DNA of 64,000 bases, from the NCBI GenBank assembly GCA_001270045.2, contig DF970668.1, forward strand, positions 62,001-126,000. The letters are read 5' to 3'. Every line of letters begins with the position of its first letter. The first letter of the stretch is position 1. This DNA is from Bacteroidales bacterium 6E. GTDB taxonomy: Bacteria > Bacteroidota > Bacteroidia > Bacteroidales > Prolixibacteraceae. Both the position numbers and the translations under genes were made by a program. A model generated the notes under the pieces. The model searched no databases, was not told the origin of the DNA, and saw nothing but the letters and a program-made list of their open reading frames with translations. Positions 38,016 to 46,336 of the stretch are shown piece after piece.

Positions 38016-38687
38016 TTATTTTTTCTTTTTCGAGTCCATTTTCTCTCCATAGGCTAGGTCACCTGCGTCACCCAGACCAGGTACAATATATGATTTGGAA
38101 GTCATCCCCTCATCAATGGCTCCCAACCACAGTGTTACGTGTTCATCCTTAATGTGGCTGGTCACATAGTCAACCCCCTGCTGGCTGCTGATTATGGATA
38201 CCAGATGGATGTGGGAGGGAGTCCCCTTGGCCTTCAGGGCATGATAGCTAATCTCCATCGACATACCGGATGCAAGCATTGGATCGGAGAGAATGACCAC
38301 TTTGTTGTCGAGTGAAGGTGACGACATATATTCAAATTCAATGTCGAAGCCACCGTTATCCGTATATTTCCGATAGGCCGAAATAAAAGCGTTCTCTGCT
38401 TTGTCGAAGATACGCAGGATGCCCTGGTGCATCGGAAGACCAGCCCTAAGAATGGTTGCCAGGACAGGTTGTTTCGCAAGAACCGGAACCCTGGCAATCC
38501 CCAGCGGTGTGGTAACTTCACGAACCTCAAATTCCAAAGTCTTGCTGATTTCAAAAGCAAACAATTCGCCCAATCGCTGAAGATTCTCCCTGAACCTGAA
38601 TGAATCCTGCTGAATCCGGATGTCCCTCAGTTCAGCCAGGTACTGATCAATCATGGAATGGTTGTTGCCTAGTACTTTGATCTCCAT
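38016..38687 (-). CDS. upp: Uracil phosphoribosyltransferase
   Basis: A 223-residue UPRT that salvages uracil to UMP with PRPP. The PRPP-binding loop is VVILSDPMLASGMSM, a Bacteroidota-type variant, and the C-terminal uracil site reads YIVPGLGDAGDLAYG. The ATG at 38687 (EIKVLGNNHSMIDQYLAELR) is preferred over the open frame reaching 38726. It follows the GNAT gene by ten bases on the minus strand, so it may be in its operon. Confidence 0.95.
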   Translation of the reverse strand: MEIKVLGNNHSMIDQYLAELRDIRIQQDSFRFRENLQRLGELFAFEISKTLEFEVREVTTPLGIARVPVLAKQPVLATILRAGLPMHQGILRIFDKAENAFISAYRKYTDNGGFDIEFEYMSSPSLDNKVVILSDPMLASGMSMEISYHALKAKGTPSHIHLVSIISSQQGVDYVTSHIKDEHVTLWLGAIDEGMTSKSYIVPGLGDAGDLAYGEKMDSKKKK

Positions 38688-38697
38688 AGAACATTTT

Positions 38698-39783
38698 TTA
38701 AGTAAATATATAGTCTCCGTCACCATCCTGAATTGCCTGGTCCGCCGACAGGCTCATGTGAAATGTGGAATAAATGGTTTGCCCATACCCTTTCACATAA
38801 AAAAACGGAAACCAGTGTTTCCGGACTTCCCGGGAAATCTCCGGATGCAGTATCGTGACGAAATCAGGTTGATTCTTACCGCAGTAGGCCCTGATCCAGA
38901 AGGCAGCAGCCAAAAAATCACGCGAAGATAAATAAAAATGATGCGACTTCAAGTGCCCTTCCCGCTCCGAGAAGATGAAAAATCCTGAAGTCACTGAATT
39001 TTCCTTGATTTTGACAACCTTTAAGGAAAACTCTCCGGAATAGGATGAAAAGGGATAGCTGAAATCAGGCACCAAAGGATCGGGTGTCACCCATGGATAC
39101 CTGAAGATCCATTCCAATTCAGCCGATCCCCGACCAAAAAATGTCGTTTCACTCATGCTGTCAGCAATTTCAAGGCACTCCTTATCCGGCATGTCAAGCA
39201 CTTCAAATGTATATCCAACTGGATTGACAGGAGAAGAGTAACTACCGATTAACTTCCAAAAAGATCCCAATAAACTTGCCAACACCTTTGCAATAGGCAA
39301 AAGAAACCATCCTGTGCCCCGCTTGGCAAGGATGGCCGGATATGCCGACGGGAAATAGGCCCGAATGCCCTTATGGGTATAAAGGGGCACAAACAATCCC
39401 GAAGATAGATTCGCGGATTGTCCGCCCGGGGAATAATTGGTAAACATCAGCCTGGTCTGCCAATCTGCATAAGCTTCCCTGAGAAGCATGACCGACATCC
39501 CTTTCCCTCTATAGGCAGGAGCTACCCACGACCCGCTACACCACCCGAAGCGTAATTCACGGTTATCATTTTTTAATTTCCCGGCCCATACGGTGCGGAA
39601 TGCAGCCAGTGTCTCCCCTTTTGTGACCATATATAAAACCACGTCTTCCGGTTTTCCGTTCGGGTTATGCATATAGGATAACGCCCGCTGCAACGAGATG
39701 GGTTTCACATCCAAAGAATGAAAAAGACGGCTTCCAACAAAAGCCTCCAACTCATCTAATCTTATGCGAATGACCTGTTCCAT
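38698..39783 (-). CDS. GNAT-type acyltransferase protein
   Basis: A 361-residue protein whose first ~170 residues look like a GNAT N-acyltransferase: the acetyl-CoA loop is VAPAYRGKGMSVMLLREAY and the preceding strand is FGWCSGSWV. The second half is a long extension with many aromatics (YPFSSYSGEFSLKVVKIKEN) but no motif I know. It starts one base after the deacetylase stop codon. Probably acts on a cell-envelope sugar or peptide; that is inference from its operon. Confidence 0.72.
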   Translation of the reverse strand: MEQVIRIRLDELEAFVGSRLFHSLDVKPISLQRALSYMHNPNGKPEDVVLYMVTKGETLAAFRTVWAGKLKNDNRELRFGWCSGSWVAPAYRGKGMSVMLLREAYADWQTRLMFTNYSPGGQSANLSSGLFVPLYTHKGIRAYFPSAYPAILAKRGTGWFLLPIAKVLASLLGSFWKLIGSYSSPVNPVGYTFEVLDMPDKECLEIADSMSETTFFGRGSAELEWIFRYPWVTPDPLVPDFSYPFSSYSGEFSLKVVKIKENSVTSGFFIFSEREGHLKSHHFYLSSRDFLAAAFWIRAYCGKNQPDFVTILHPEISREVRKHWFPFFYVKGYGQTIYSTFHMSLSADQAIQDGDGDYIFT

Positions 39784-39784
39784 A

Positions 39785-40768
39785 TTAAGGGTGCCTAACG
39801 GTCTGCCTGCCCAAATAGCCCCTTAAACGGGAATAAAACATCTCCATTTTAAGGGAAACAGGCAGGGGTTCTTTTGTTTCAACAGGAAAACGCTGCAAAT
39901 GACCTTGTATCGAATCAAATTTCAGGCCTGCCGTCCCGAAAGTGAGGTCGCAAAGGTGGTCATCTGCGATCTGCCGCAACAGTCGGGAGGAGACTCCGTC
40001 ATCGGTATAGGGAAAGGCAAAGACCCGATGCTTCTGCTGAAGTTGGTTACCTATCCATGCCATACTGTCCGCCACTTGCTGATATTGGCTATGTTCATCC
40101 AGTTTTGAGAACTCTGGATGGTCCCAACTATGTCCCCCGATGGTAAAACCCATCGACTCAAGTTCCCTGATCTGGTCTAAAGTCATATATGGCTTGTAAT
40201 CATCCAGGAATTGTTGCCATGAAAGTCCCAGCTCATTGGCCAGTCGATCTGCTTTCTTGCTTTCGGCATATGGCATTTGCAGAAGGGAATCAAAGGATAA
40301 TCCCCTCTCCTTCAGCCAGGTTTCCCCATGTTTGTCCTCACGAAGACGACTGACAATCAGGCTCGCCTTGTAACGATGGAAGAGTTCCCTGTTATCCGTA
40401 AAACCGGGATTGACAAAAAATGTGGCAGGAATCCCCTTGCTCAGCAGCACTGGAGCAATTAGGGTCGCACATTGCCTCAATCCGTCGTCAAAACTCAGAT
40501 GAAACACTCCCGGCTGTGCGTGTGGCTCGTTAAGAAGGTCGTCTAAACCTACAGGACGAAAATGCTTCAGCAGGAAATCGAGCTCAGCCTCAAATTGACG
40601 GCTATTCCTGTATGGGTAATTCAGCACATGGGGAAGTGGCTCGTCGCTGACCACATGGTAAAATGGAAGAAATATTGGATATCGGTAACGGGCAAGCCAG
40701 TCATGGGACAAAAGCTTACCCGGCCATTTCATGATATTCCGAAGTTTGCCATTCATCGTATCATCCAT
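39785..40768 (-). CDS. Polysaccharide deacetylase (NodB-type)
   Basis: A 327-residue carbohydrate esterase family 4-type protein. Motif 1 is FHLSFDDGLRQC (catalytic base Asp and metal Asp), motif 2 is GGHSWDHPEF (HxxxH zinc site), and YFAFPYTDDGVSSR-type later strands are visible (RVFAFPYTDDGVS). No signal peptide or membrane anchor is seen, so it acts in the cytoplasm, perhaps on a lipid-linked or nucleotide-linked sugar. It overlaps the FemAB-like gene by 16 bases. Confidence 0.88.
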   Translation of the reverse strand: MDDTMNGKLRNIMKWPGKLLSHDWLARYRYPIFLPFYHVVSDEPLPHVLNYPYRNSRQFEAELDFLLKHFRPVGLDDLLNEPHAQPGVFHLSFDDGLRQCATLIAPVLLSKGIPATFFVNPGFTDNRELFHRYKASLIVSRLREDKHGETWLKERGLSFDSLLQMPYAESKKADRLANELGLSWQQFLDDYKPYMTLDQIRELESMGFTIGGHSWDHPEFSKLDEHSQYQQVADSMAWIGNQLQQKHRVFAFPYTDDGVSSRLLRQIADDHLCDLTFGTAGLKFDSIQGHLQRFPVETKEPLPVSLKMEMFYSRLRGYLGRQTVRHP

Positions 40769-41676
40769 TTAAATGGAGCCGGAAGTCGAAGGTCAACCCA
40801 ATGGACATACGTTTCAGGATGTGTTCCAAAGCCTTCAAAAAACCGGGCAATACCCGGGATCATGGATCCTTCCATATCGAGGTACCTAGGATGTCCTGCG
40901 AACATACGGATCACATGATCCATCATAAAATACATGGCACCCAATTCGCGGCCCATCTGGCTGCTGACTCCATTGAGATATAAAATGCGTTTGTCCTCGA
41001 ACACAAAAAATGCCGCGGCGCATAATTCGTTGTTCCGGTTATAGACCCCCATCAACGATCCTTTCCCTTCGAGAAGGATGTATGAAGCCAGCTTCCTGAA
41101 ATGCGGCAGACACTTGCCGTATATCTCTTTCGACTGGTGGGTAGTTTTGAAGTCAAGGTACTCCTGCAGGGCTATCCCGTCGGTAAAAGTCAGGCCATTT
41201 TTCTCGGCCTTTCTGATATGCCGCTGGGTGTGAGACGAATACCCGGCATAAAGTCCTGCATATGGAAATTCAAGATAGAGGATTTGGTTATTCATCTCCC
41301 GAAGGCGATCCGCGGGCCAATGTAAATTCTGGCTGTTCAGGCTTATCCGGACATACCGGAAATGTAGCCTGACTGTCATTAGGAAGGCATCTGCAATAGG
41401 GTCTGGGGGTGATGGGAAGATGCCCAATTGCTGGCAATAGCAAGGCTGGACCAGCAAGGTGAATCCCCATTTCTTCCTGACGGGAAGAGGCATCACAAAA
41501 TCATATTCACCCCATATCAGTGCCATCCAATCCTCAGAAATCCGGTCGAGGTACCAGCTTTGGGCATATACCCTGCCATTGGAAGCCTCTGAAACCACCC
41601 GGTCCCAGCGTTCAGTTTCAATCTGGGCACGGGGCACCAGCCGTGGGAGTATGTTTTCATTGTCGGGCATAGCCAA
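40753..41676 (-). CDS. FemAB/GNAT-like acyltransferase
   Basis: A 307-residue protein of the FemAB-type double-GNAT fold. Key stretch HTQRHIRKAEKNGLTFTDGI is the family's substrate-proximal helix, and the second half has FVFEDKRILYLNGVSSQMGR, LGAMYFMMDHVIRMF and FEGFGTHPETYV. FemAB-type enzymes add amino acids or acyl groups to peptidoglycan or other envelope glycans. It overlaps both neighbours: about 20 bases with the preceding gene and 16 with the deacetylase, so translation is coupled. Confidence 0.78.
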   Translation of the reverse strand: MAMPDNENILPRLVPRAQIETERWDRVVSEASNGRVYAQSWYLDRISEDWMALIWGEYDFVMPLPVRKKWGFTLLVQPCYCQQLGIFPSPPDPIADAFLMTVRLHFRYVRISLNSQNLHWPADRLREMNNQILYLEFPYAGLYAGYSSHTQRHIRKAEKNGLTFTDGIALQEYLDFKTTHQSKEIYGKCLPHFRKLASYILLEGKGSLMGVYNRNNELCAAAFFVFEDKRILYLNGVSSQMGRELGAMYFMMDHVIRMFAGHPRYLDMEGSMIPGIARFFEGFGTHPETYVHWVDLRLPAPFKWMIR

Positions 41677-42988
41677 AGCCTTTTTGGTTGATCACCTCGA
41701 ATACCCTCCGGTATTCCTTCCATGCCCCTGATCCTGTCACCGATTCGTTGTGCCAAATGATGGAAAACCACCCTCCGACAGCTTTTACCTCATCCATCAA
41801 AGTACATACATTATGAATGGCCTCATCAGGGTTAAGCTTCATATAGTTTTTCAGGGTTACATCCATGGCCTGGAAGGGGAAAATTGTCAGGTTGGAAGGC
41901 TCATCCGCAACCAGGTCATAAAACGGGAACGGAGTGCAAGTTCCCGCCCTGAAACCGGTAATTCCGGCATAACCCATTGAATAGTCGGCGGTGATTCCTG
42001 CCATCAGCAGTTTTCGGTATGTTTCCGGCAACCTCAGCATCAGGAAGTGTTGCCGGCTGATTATGGGATCAGCACCTGTAATGACACTGAACCTTTGCTT
42101 TTCATTTATTATCCTTTCCGGGCTTTCGTCCATCGAAGCCAAATATGATGGATGGATCCCACTGGGGTAATGATTATGAATCATCCGTACCAGCTTTCTC
42201 AATCTTTCGTTCGTCCATGACACAGGCGTATCAAACAGGGAACGATCCCCCAGGTGGATAAAGAACCGAACCTCCTTTTCATTCCCTTTGAAGTGATGGA
42301 ACATGTAATCATAGGTATCATAAGGGTCCTTCGCTTGGCCTGTCAGCACTTTCCATCTTTCTGCAATACCATGAAACCCCTTTGTACCGAACTGGCGGAC
42401 TGCACTTCCAAGGTTCCGGAGGATGCTTTTCCCTGCATAGGCAAAAGCGTTGTCGATATCGATGGTTGGCAAATACCGGAAGGGCATGATGGGAAAGATC
42501 AGTCCGGGATATACCTCCTTAAGGGATTCGGACAGAATCCTGCACCATATATTGGTAACAGGCTTGCCCAAAGACCCCATGGCCGACAACACTGACAACT
42601 CATGATTGAAACGACCATATTCATCACACTCCGACGGGAAATACTCTTCCATGCGAGTGATGATATAAAAGCAGGATGCAAATGGATCAAATGGCATCAA
42701 CGAATCATCGGAAGTTGGGAAAAGCCCGGTGGCATCCCGACAAGGAACCAGCACTAAATCTGGCACTTCAAGAGATCCGCTTTCAAGAAGGCCGCATGCC
42801 CTTATAAAAGGCTCCCCACCCACCCGATTCAGGGAATAATTGAGTACCGGGAGATCCGTATTGACTATTGCCTTACTGTCGGAGGTGAATTGTACACCAA
42901 TTCCCAAAACATCCATGAACATCCATTCCGCAATATACCGGAACCTGGATGTCATGACAGGATTATAAATCAGCAGTTCAGTTTTCAA
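41657..42988 (-). CDS. Polysaccharide deacetylase-like (DUF7033) protein
   Basis: A ~443-residue protein that opens a four-gene operon. The N-terminus (ELLIYNPVMTSRFRYIAEWM) matches the DUF7033 region of Bacteroidota polysaccharide deacetylase-like proteins, which tells against the ATG at 42955; a TTG at 42988 gives the family start. The frame is open back to 43099, inside radC. Deacetylase-like motifs: PTIDIDNAFAYAG (metal Asp), GIHPSYLAS, and TGFRAGTCTPFPFYDL. The missing typical second His motif means enzyme activity is uncertain. Confidence 0.78.
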   Translation of the reverse strand: MKTELLIYNPVMTSRFRYIAEWMFMDVLGIGVQFTSDSKAIVNTDLPVLNYSLNRVGGEPFIRACGLLESGSLEVPDLVLVPCRDATGLFPTSDDSLMPFDPFASCFYIITRMEEYFPSECDEYGRFNHELSVLSAMGSLGKPVTNIWCRILSESLKEVYPGLIFPIMPFRYLPTIDIDNAFAYAGKSILRNLGSAVRQFGTKGFHGIAERWKVLTGQAKDPYDTYDYMFHHFKGNEKEVRFFIHLGDRSLFDTPVSWTNERLRKLVRMIHNHYPSGIHPSYLASMDESPERIINEKQRFSVITGADPIISRQHFLMLRLPETYRKLLMAGITADYSMGYAGITGFRAGTCTPFPFYDLVADEPSNLTIFPFQAMDVTLKNYMKLNPDEAIHNVCTLMDEVKAVGGWFSIIWHNESVTGSGAWKEYRRVFEVINQKGFGYARQ

Positions 42989-43049
42989 ACCAAAGGAAAG
43001 AGGCGATAAATAATGGTTGAATATACAATGTTTATCGCAAAATGAAGCT

Positions 43050-43745
43050 TCAGAGAAGTCCGTTATCCGCAAAACTGTAATAACCCTTCTGTGAAACAAT
43101 CACGTGGTCGAGAACCTGTATATCCATGATCTTGCCGGCTTCCTTCAGTTTACGCGTAATTTGCATGTCGGCATCTGACGGAGTAAGGTTCCCCGATGGA
43201 TGATTGTGACTCAGGATCATGGCAGTGGCCAATCTTTCAATGGCGGTTTTGAGGATTGTACGGACATCTATCACCGTTGCGGTTAGGCCTCCCTTGCTGG
43301 TCATGAATTGATGTATGACTTTATTGCTTCGGTTCAGGAGCATGATCCAGAACTCTTCATGGTCAAGATCACCCAGAAGGGGCATCAGGATTTCAGCCAC
43401 ATCCCTGCTCGATGATATCTGTGGTCTTTCGGGCATCTCCTCGGATTTACGGCGTCGGCTGAGTTCCATGGCAGCCATGATATTGACAGCCTTGGCTTCG
43501 CCTATTCCCTTAAAAGTGGAGAGGTATTCGTAATTCTTCTTCCCAAGATCGGTAAGGCTGTTTCCCACTGAACCCAGGATCTTTCGCGACAGCTCGACCG
43601 CAGTCTCTCCCAAATTGCCAGAACCGATAAGTACGGCGATCAATTCGGCATCTGAAAGCATCCGGGGACCGTATGTCAGCATCTTTTCCCGTGGGCGATC
43701 ACCCATAGCCCATTCCTTGATATTTAATTTCTTATTATCGCTCAT
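43050..43745 (-). CDS. radC: RadC/JAB-domain protein
   Basis: A 231-residue protein of the RadC (UPF0758) family. A helix-hairpin-helix N-terminus (YEYLSTFKGIGEAKAVNIMAAM) precedes a JAB1/MPN metalloprotease-like domain with the metal motif ILSHNHPSGNLTPSDAD. Despite its name a role in repair is not established; the zinc site suggests a nucleic-acid or protein processing activity. It is separated from rpsT by a terminator. Confidence 0.94.
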   Translation of the reverse strand: MSDNKKLNIKEWAMGDRPREKMLTYGPRMLSDAELIAVLIGSGNLGETAVELSRKILGSVGNSLTDLGKKNYEYLSTFKGIGEAKAVNIMAAMELSRRRKSEEMPERPQISSSRDVAEILMPLLGDLDHEEFWIMLLNRSNKVIHQFMTSKGGLTATVIDVRTILKTAIERLATAMILSHNHPSGNLTPSDADMQITRKLKEAGKIMDIQVLDHVIVSQKGYYSFADNGLL

Positions 43746-43826
43746 TATTCCAGGGTTTGACTGATTTTATAATGAGCGAATGTACACAAAAAACTAATTT
43801 AAGGAGAATACAAAAGCACAAAAAAA

Positions 43827-43848
43827 GCCCCTCCAAATGTGGAGAGGC
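43827..43848 (-). terminator. Rho-independent terminator of rpsT
   Basis: A perfect-looking stem GCCCCTCCA (43827-43835) with TGGAGAGGC (43840-43848) and a 4-base loop. On the minus strand it is followed by TTTTTTTG, so it ends rpsT transcripts. Confidence 0.85.
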
Positions 43849-43880
43849 CTTCTTTTTGTCTCTTTATGAAATTGTCGCCT

Positions 43881-44132
43881 TTACATTCTGTTGATCTGCA
43901 AAGCCAGCTTCGATTTCAGGTTTGATGCCTTGTTCTTGTGAATAACATTCTTCTTGGCAAGCTTGTCAATCATCGCGACCACCTCCGGGTACATCTTTAC
44001 CGCTTCGTCTTTGTCTTCCGACAGACGCAGTTTCTTTACGGCATTACGGGTGGTTTTTGCGTAATATTTGTTATTCAACCGCTTTTTTTCGGTTTGCCTG
44101 ATTCTTTTTAATGCTGACTTATGATTTGCCAT
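43881..44132 (-). CDS. rpsT: 30S ribosomal protein S20
   Basis: An 83-residue S20, a helical, basic primary-binding protein of the small subunit. The start [20 protein letters not shown] is the family hallmark and the rest is Lys/Asn-rich ([20 protein letters not shown]). It lies 27 bases after tRNA-Glu on the same strand and ends in a terminator, so the tRNA and rpsT may share a transcript. Confidence 0.98.
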   Translation of the reverse strand: MANHKSALKRIRQTEKKRLNNKYYAKTTRNAVKKLRLSEDKDEAVKMYPEVVAMIDKLAKKNVIHKNKASNLKSKLALQINRM

Positions 44133-44159
44133 TTTATTTTTTGATCTTTTTAAAATTAG

Positions 44160-44231
44160 CAGTCCGTAGGGGATTCGAACCCCTATGGCAAGAATGAAAA
44201 TCTTGAATCCTAACCCTTAGATGAACGGACC
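44160..44231 (-). tRNA. tRNA-Glu (TTC)
   Basis: A full 72-base cloverleaf on the minus strand: acceptor GGTCCGT/ACGGACT (first pair G-T), D arm ATCT..GGAT, anticodon stem CAAGA/TCTTG with loop TTTTCAT (anticodon TTC), and T arm AGGGG TTCGAAT CCCCT. The discriminator is G. CCA is not encoded. It precedes rpsT. Confidence 0.96.
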
Positions 44232-44425
44232 TTCTTTATTTCCCTTAAATTTGGGACTGCAAAAGTAAAAACCTTTTGCGAATTTCCAAACTCAATCAGA
44301 ACTTTTTTTGCCAAATCCCGGATTTATTATTTGTAAATCCTTTTCATTTTGGCGTTGCAAAGAAATAGAAGATTTTTGAATTTGCAAATGCCTCCCCCAA
44401 AAAAAATTCATGGGTTAAAATATGG

Positions 44426-45367
44426 TTAACGCCACTCTACTATGGTCCCCCTGTCGGGCGATAACAGTTCGGAAGGCAACGTATCCTTCACCTCCCTCCA
44501 TAGAAGACTTATCAGCTTATGCTTTGCAAAGTGCCTTGAATATACCAGGCTGACCTCTCTCAACGGTGTGATATTGGTAAAGGATATCAGGTTTTTTTGT
44601 CGTGTTTCCGACATGGTATACTTTGCCAACTCAGGAATAAGGGTGATACCTCCTTCAACATCGACAATATTCATCAGGGTTTCCAATGATCCTGCCTCGA
44701 ACTGGAAGGGAAGACCTCCTCCTGCTCCCGACATATATGAACAGAGATTCACCACCTGATCCCTGAAGCAATGTCCATCGCTCAATAACCAAATATCAGG
44801 GGTGGCAATATCAACTGGCGTGATCTCTTTCTTTTGGTGGAGGGGATGATTCTCATTGGCATAAATCAGCATTTCCTCATAAAACACCGGCTTCTCGATA
44901 ATCTTGTTTTCCTTCAGGGGCGTAACAAGAATGCCAACGTCGAGCAGGTCCTTTTGCAATAATTCTATGATGTTGCCTGTGGTTAACTCCTCCACCTTGA
45001 TGATGATGTTAGGCCACGTCCGTTTGTAATGACCGATAAAACGGGGTAAAAGGTAGGGCGCAAGCGTTGGGATGATCCCAATACGAAGCAATCCGGAAAC
45101 CTCATTCCTGTGATCTTCGATTATATTCTGCAATTCGGCCGACTCACTCAACACCACCCGTGCCTGGTCGATCAGTCTTTGGCCGACATCGGTGGGTATC
45201 AGGGGCTGTTTGCTACGATCGAAGATTATAACGCCCAAATCCTCTTCCAGCTTCTTGATCTGCATTGAAAGCGTGGGCTGTGTGACAAAACAGCTCTCGG
45301 CGGCCCGTCCAAAATGACGGTGGACGTCCACCGCAACAATATACTCAAGTTGAGTCAGTGTTACCAT
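44426..45367 (-). CDS. oxyR: OxyR-type LysR-family regulator
   Basis: A 313-residue LysR-family activator. The N-terminal winged helix (LTQLEYIVAVDVHRHFGRAA) and the regulatory domain carry an OxyR-like pair of cysteines in DGHCFRDQVVNLC (about residues 200-210), spaced as in OxyR, where they form a disulfide with peroxide. The frame is open from 45421, but the ATG at 45367 gives the family start. A perfect dyad 27 bases upstream fits autoregulation. Rubrerythrin at 13.8 kb would be a plausible target. Confidence 0.93.
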   Translation of the reverse strand: MVTLTQLEYIVAVDVHRHFGRAAESCFVTQPTLSMQIKKLEEDLGVIIFDRSKQPLIPTDVGQRLIDQARVVLSESAELQNIIEDHRNEVSGLLRIGIIPTLAPYLLPRFIGHYKRTWPNIIIKVEELTTGNIIELLQKDLLDVGILVTPLKENKIIEKPVFYEEMLIYANENHPLHQKKEITPVDIATPDIWLLSDGHCFRDQVVNLCSYMSGAGGGLPFQFEAGSLETLMNIVDVEGGITLIPELAKYTMSETRQKNLISFTNITPLREVSLVYSRHFAKHKLISLLWREVKDTLPSELLSPDRGTIVEWR

Positions 45368-45393
45368 GTCAGTTGATCGTGATTTTGGGACAA

Positions 45394-45410
45394 GATAGAA
45401 AAAATCTATC
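45394..45410. promoter_or_regulatory. LysR-type dyad upstream of oxyR
   Basis: A perfect inverted repeat GATAGA-AAAAA-TCTATC with a T-N11-A core (T45396 to A45408), the LysR binding pattern. It lies between oxyR (minus) and the divergent lipoprotein gene, so it could control either or both. Confidence 0.5.
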
Positions 45411-45503
45411 AAACACTTCAAGATAAACTCAATCAGCTATGAAAATTGCCGGGATCTTTACACTCAATTTCCCTTTACATCACCCAGTTGCAAGGGATTT
45501 TCT

Positions 45504-45511
45504 TATTTTTG
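45504..45511 (+). promoter_or_regulatory. -7 box for the lipoprotein gene
   Basis: TATTTTTG fits the TAnnTTTG box. It lies 15 bases before the ATG at 45527, and so excludes the longer open frame beginning at 45446. No good -33 box is seen. Confidence 0.5.
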
Positions 45512-45526
45512 CCAAAAAGAAGTATA

Positions 45527-46324
45527 ATGTTCAGAATATCCAGCATAATTTTCCTTTTTACAATCATGGTTCTGGCCGGATGTGGTCCTTCGCAGGAGGA
45601 TATGGCCAGGGCGAGGTTTAATTTTGCAAAAAATCTTCTCGAGAGAAACGACACCACGGCGGCACTTCTTCACCTCGACAGTATCGCCAGGCTGACTCCC
45701 AAGGCTGCCTATTCGATCAATGCCGCCAAAAACCTGAAAAAGGAAATACTGTGGGAACAACTGCAGCAGAAAGGGACCTTACTCGACACCGTTAAGGCAA
45801 AAATTACGCGTCTCGAACCTAATTTCAATATCGAAAAAACTCAGTTTGACCGTTACGCCCAGTATCTGCACAAACGGCAAACGTGGGAACGCTCATGGAA
45901 TCGCTCATACTTACAGGTCCTGCTGAATGAAAAGGGTGACCTGTCACTCGTAAGCAATTACAATGGGGAACAGTGGCTCGACCATACCGGATTAAGGGTG
46001 TATGACCAGGGATTGAGCGCCCGGACCGACTCGGTTGGAATTACCGAACCCGAAAACCACCGCAGTGATTTTCTGGAATCCAAATGGGAAAAGGTAACTT
46101 ACCGAAATGGCCGTGACAATGGCGTCATTGAATTTATAGCCGAAAACAGGAACCTGAAACTCAAAGCCGTTTTCCTGGGGAAAAGGTATCATTACATCGT
46201 GCTGGAGGATTACGACAAAAAAGCCGTCCAGGATGCCCTTGAGCTCTCCCGTGCCATCAAGGCCAGAATCGCGCTCGAAAATGAAATCAAGCAGTTGCAG
46301 AATGGGCTGAATGCCCTGAATTAA
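45527..46324 (+). CDS. Putative lipoprotein of unknown function
   Basis: A 265-residue lipoprotein I do not recognise. With the ATG at 45527 it has a proper lipobox (FLFTIMVLAGCG, Cys17). The body has a TPR-like helix (AKNLLERNDTTAALLHLDSI) followed by a long helical, Lys/Glu-rich stretch (KAKITRLEPNFNIEKTQFDRYAQYL) and a beta domain, ending in another helix. It is divergent from oxyR and convergent with ppk1-arsC, with 12 bases between. It may be an envelope adapter; no partner is evident. Confidence 0.8.
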   Translation: MFRISSIIFLFTIMVLAGCGPSQEDMARARFNFAKNLLERNDTTAALLHLDSIARLTPKAAYSINAAKNLKKEILWEQLQQKGTLLDTVKAKITRLEPNFNIEKTQFDRYAQYLHKRQTWERSWNRSYLQVLLNEKGDLSLVSNYNGEQWLDHTGLRVYDQGLSARTDSVGITEPENHRSDFLESKWEKVTYRNGRDNGVIEFIAENRNLKLKAVFLGKRYHYIVLEDYDKKAVQDALELSRAIKARIALENEIKQLQNGLNALN

Positions 46325-46336
46325 TCCACCATTTCA

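Noticed and set aside
45446-45526. Longer start for the lipoprotein gene
   Set aside because: It would place 27 residues ahead of the lipobox signal, and a -7-like box lies within it.
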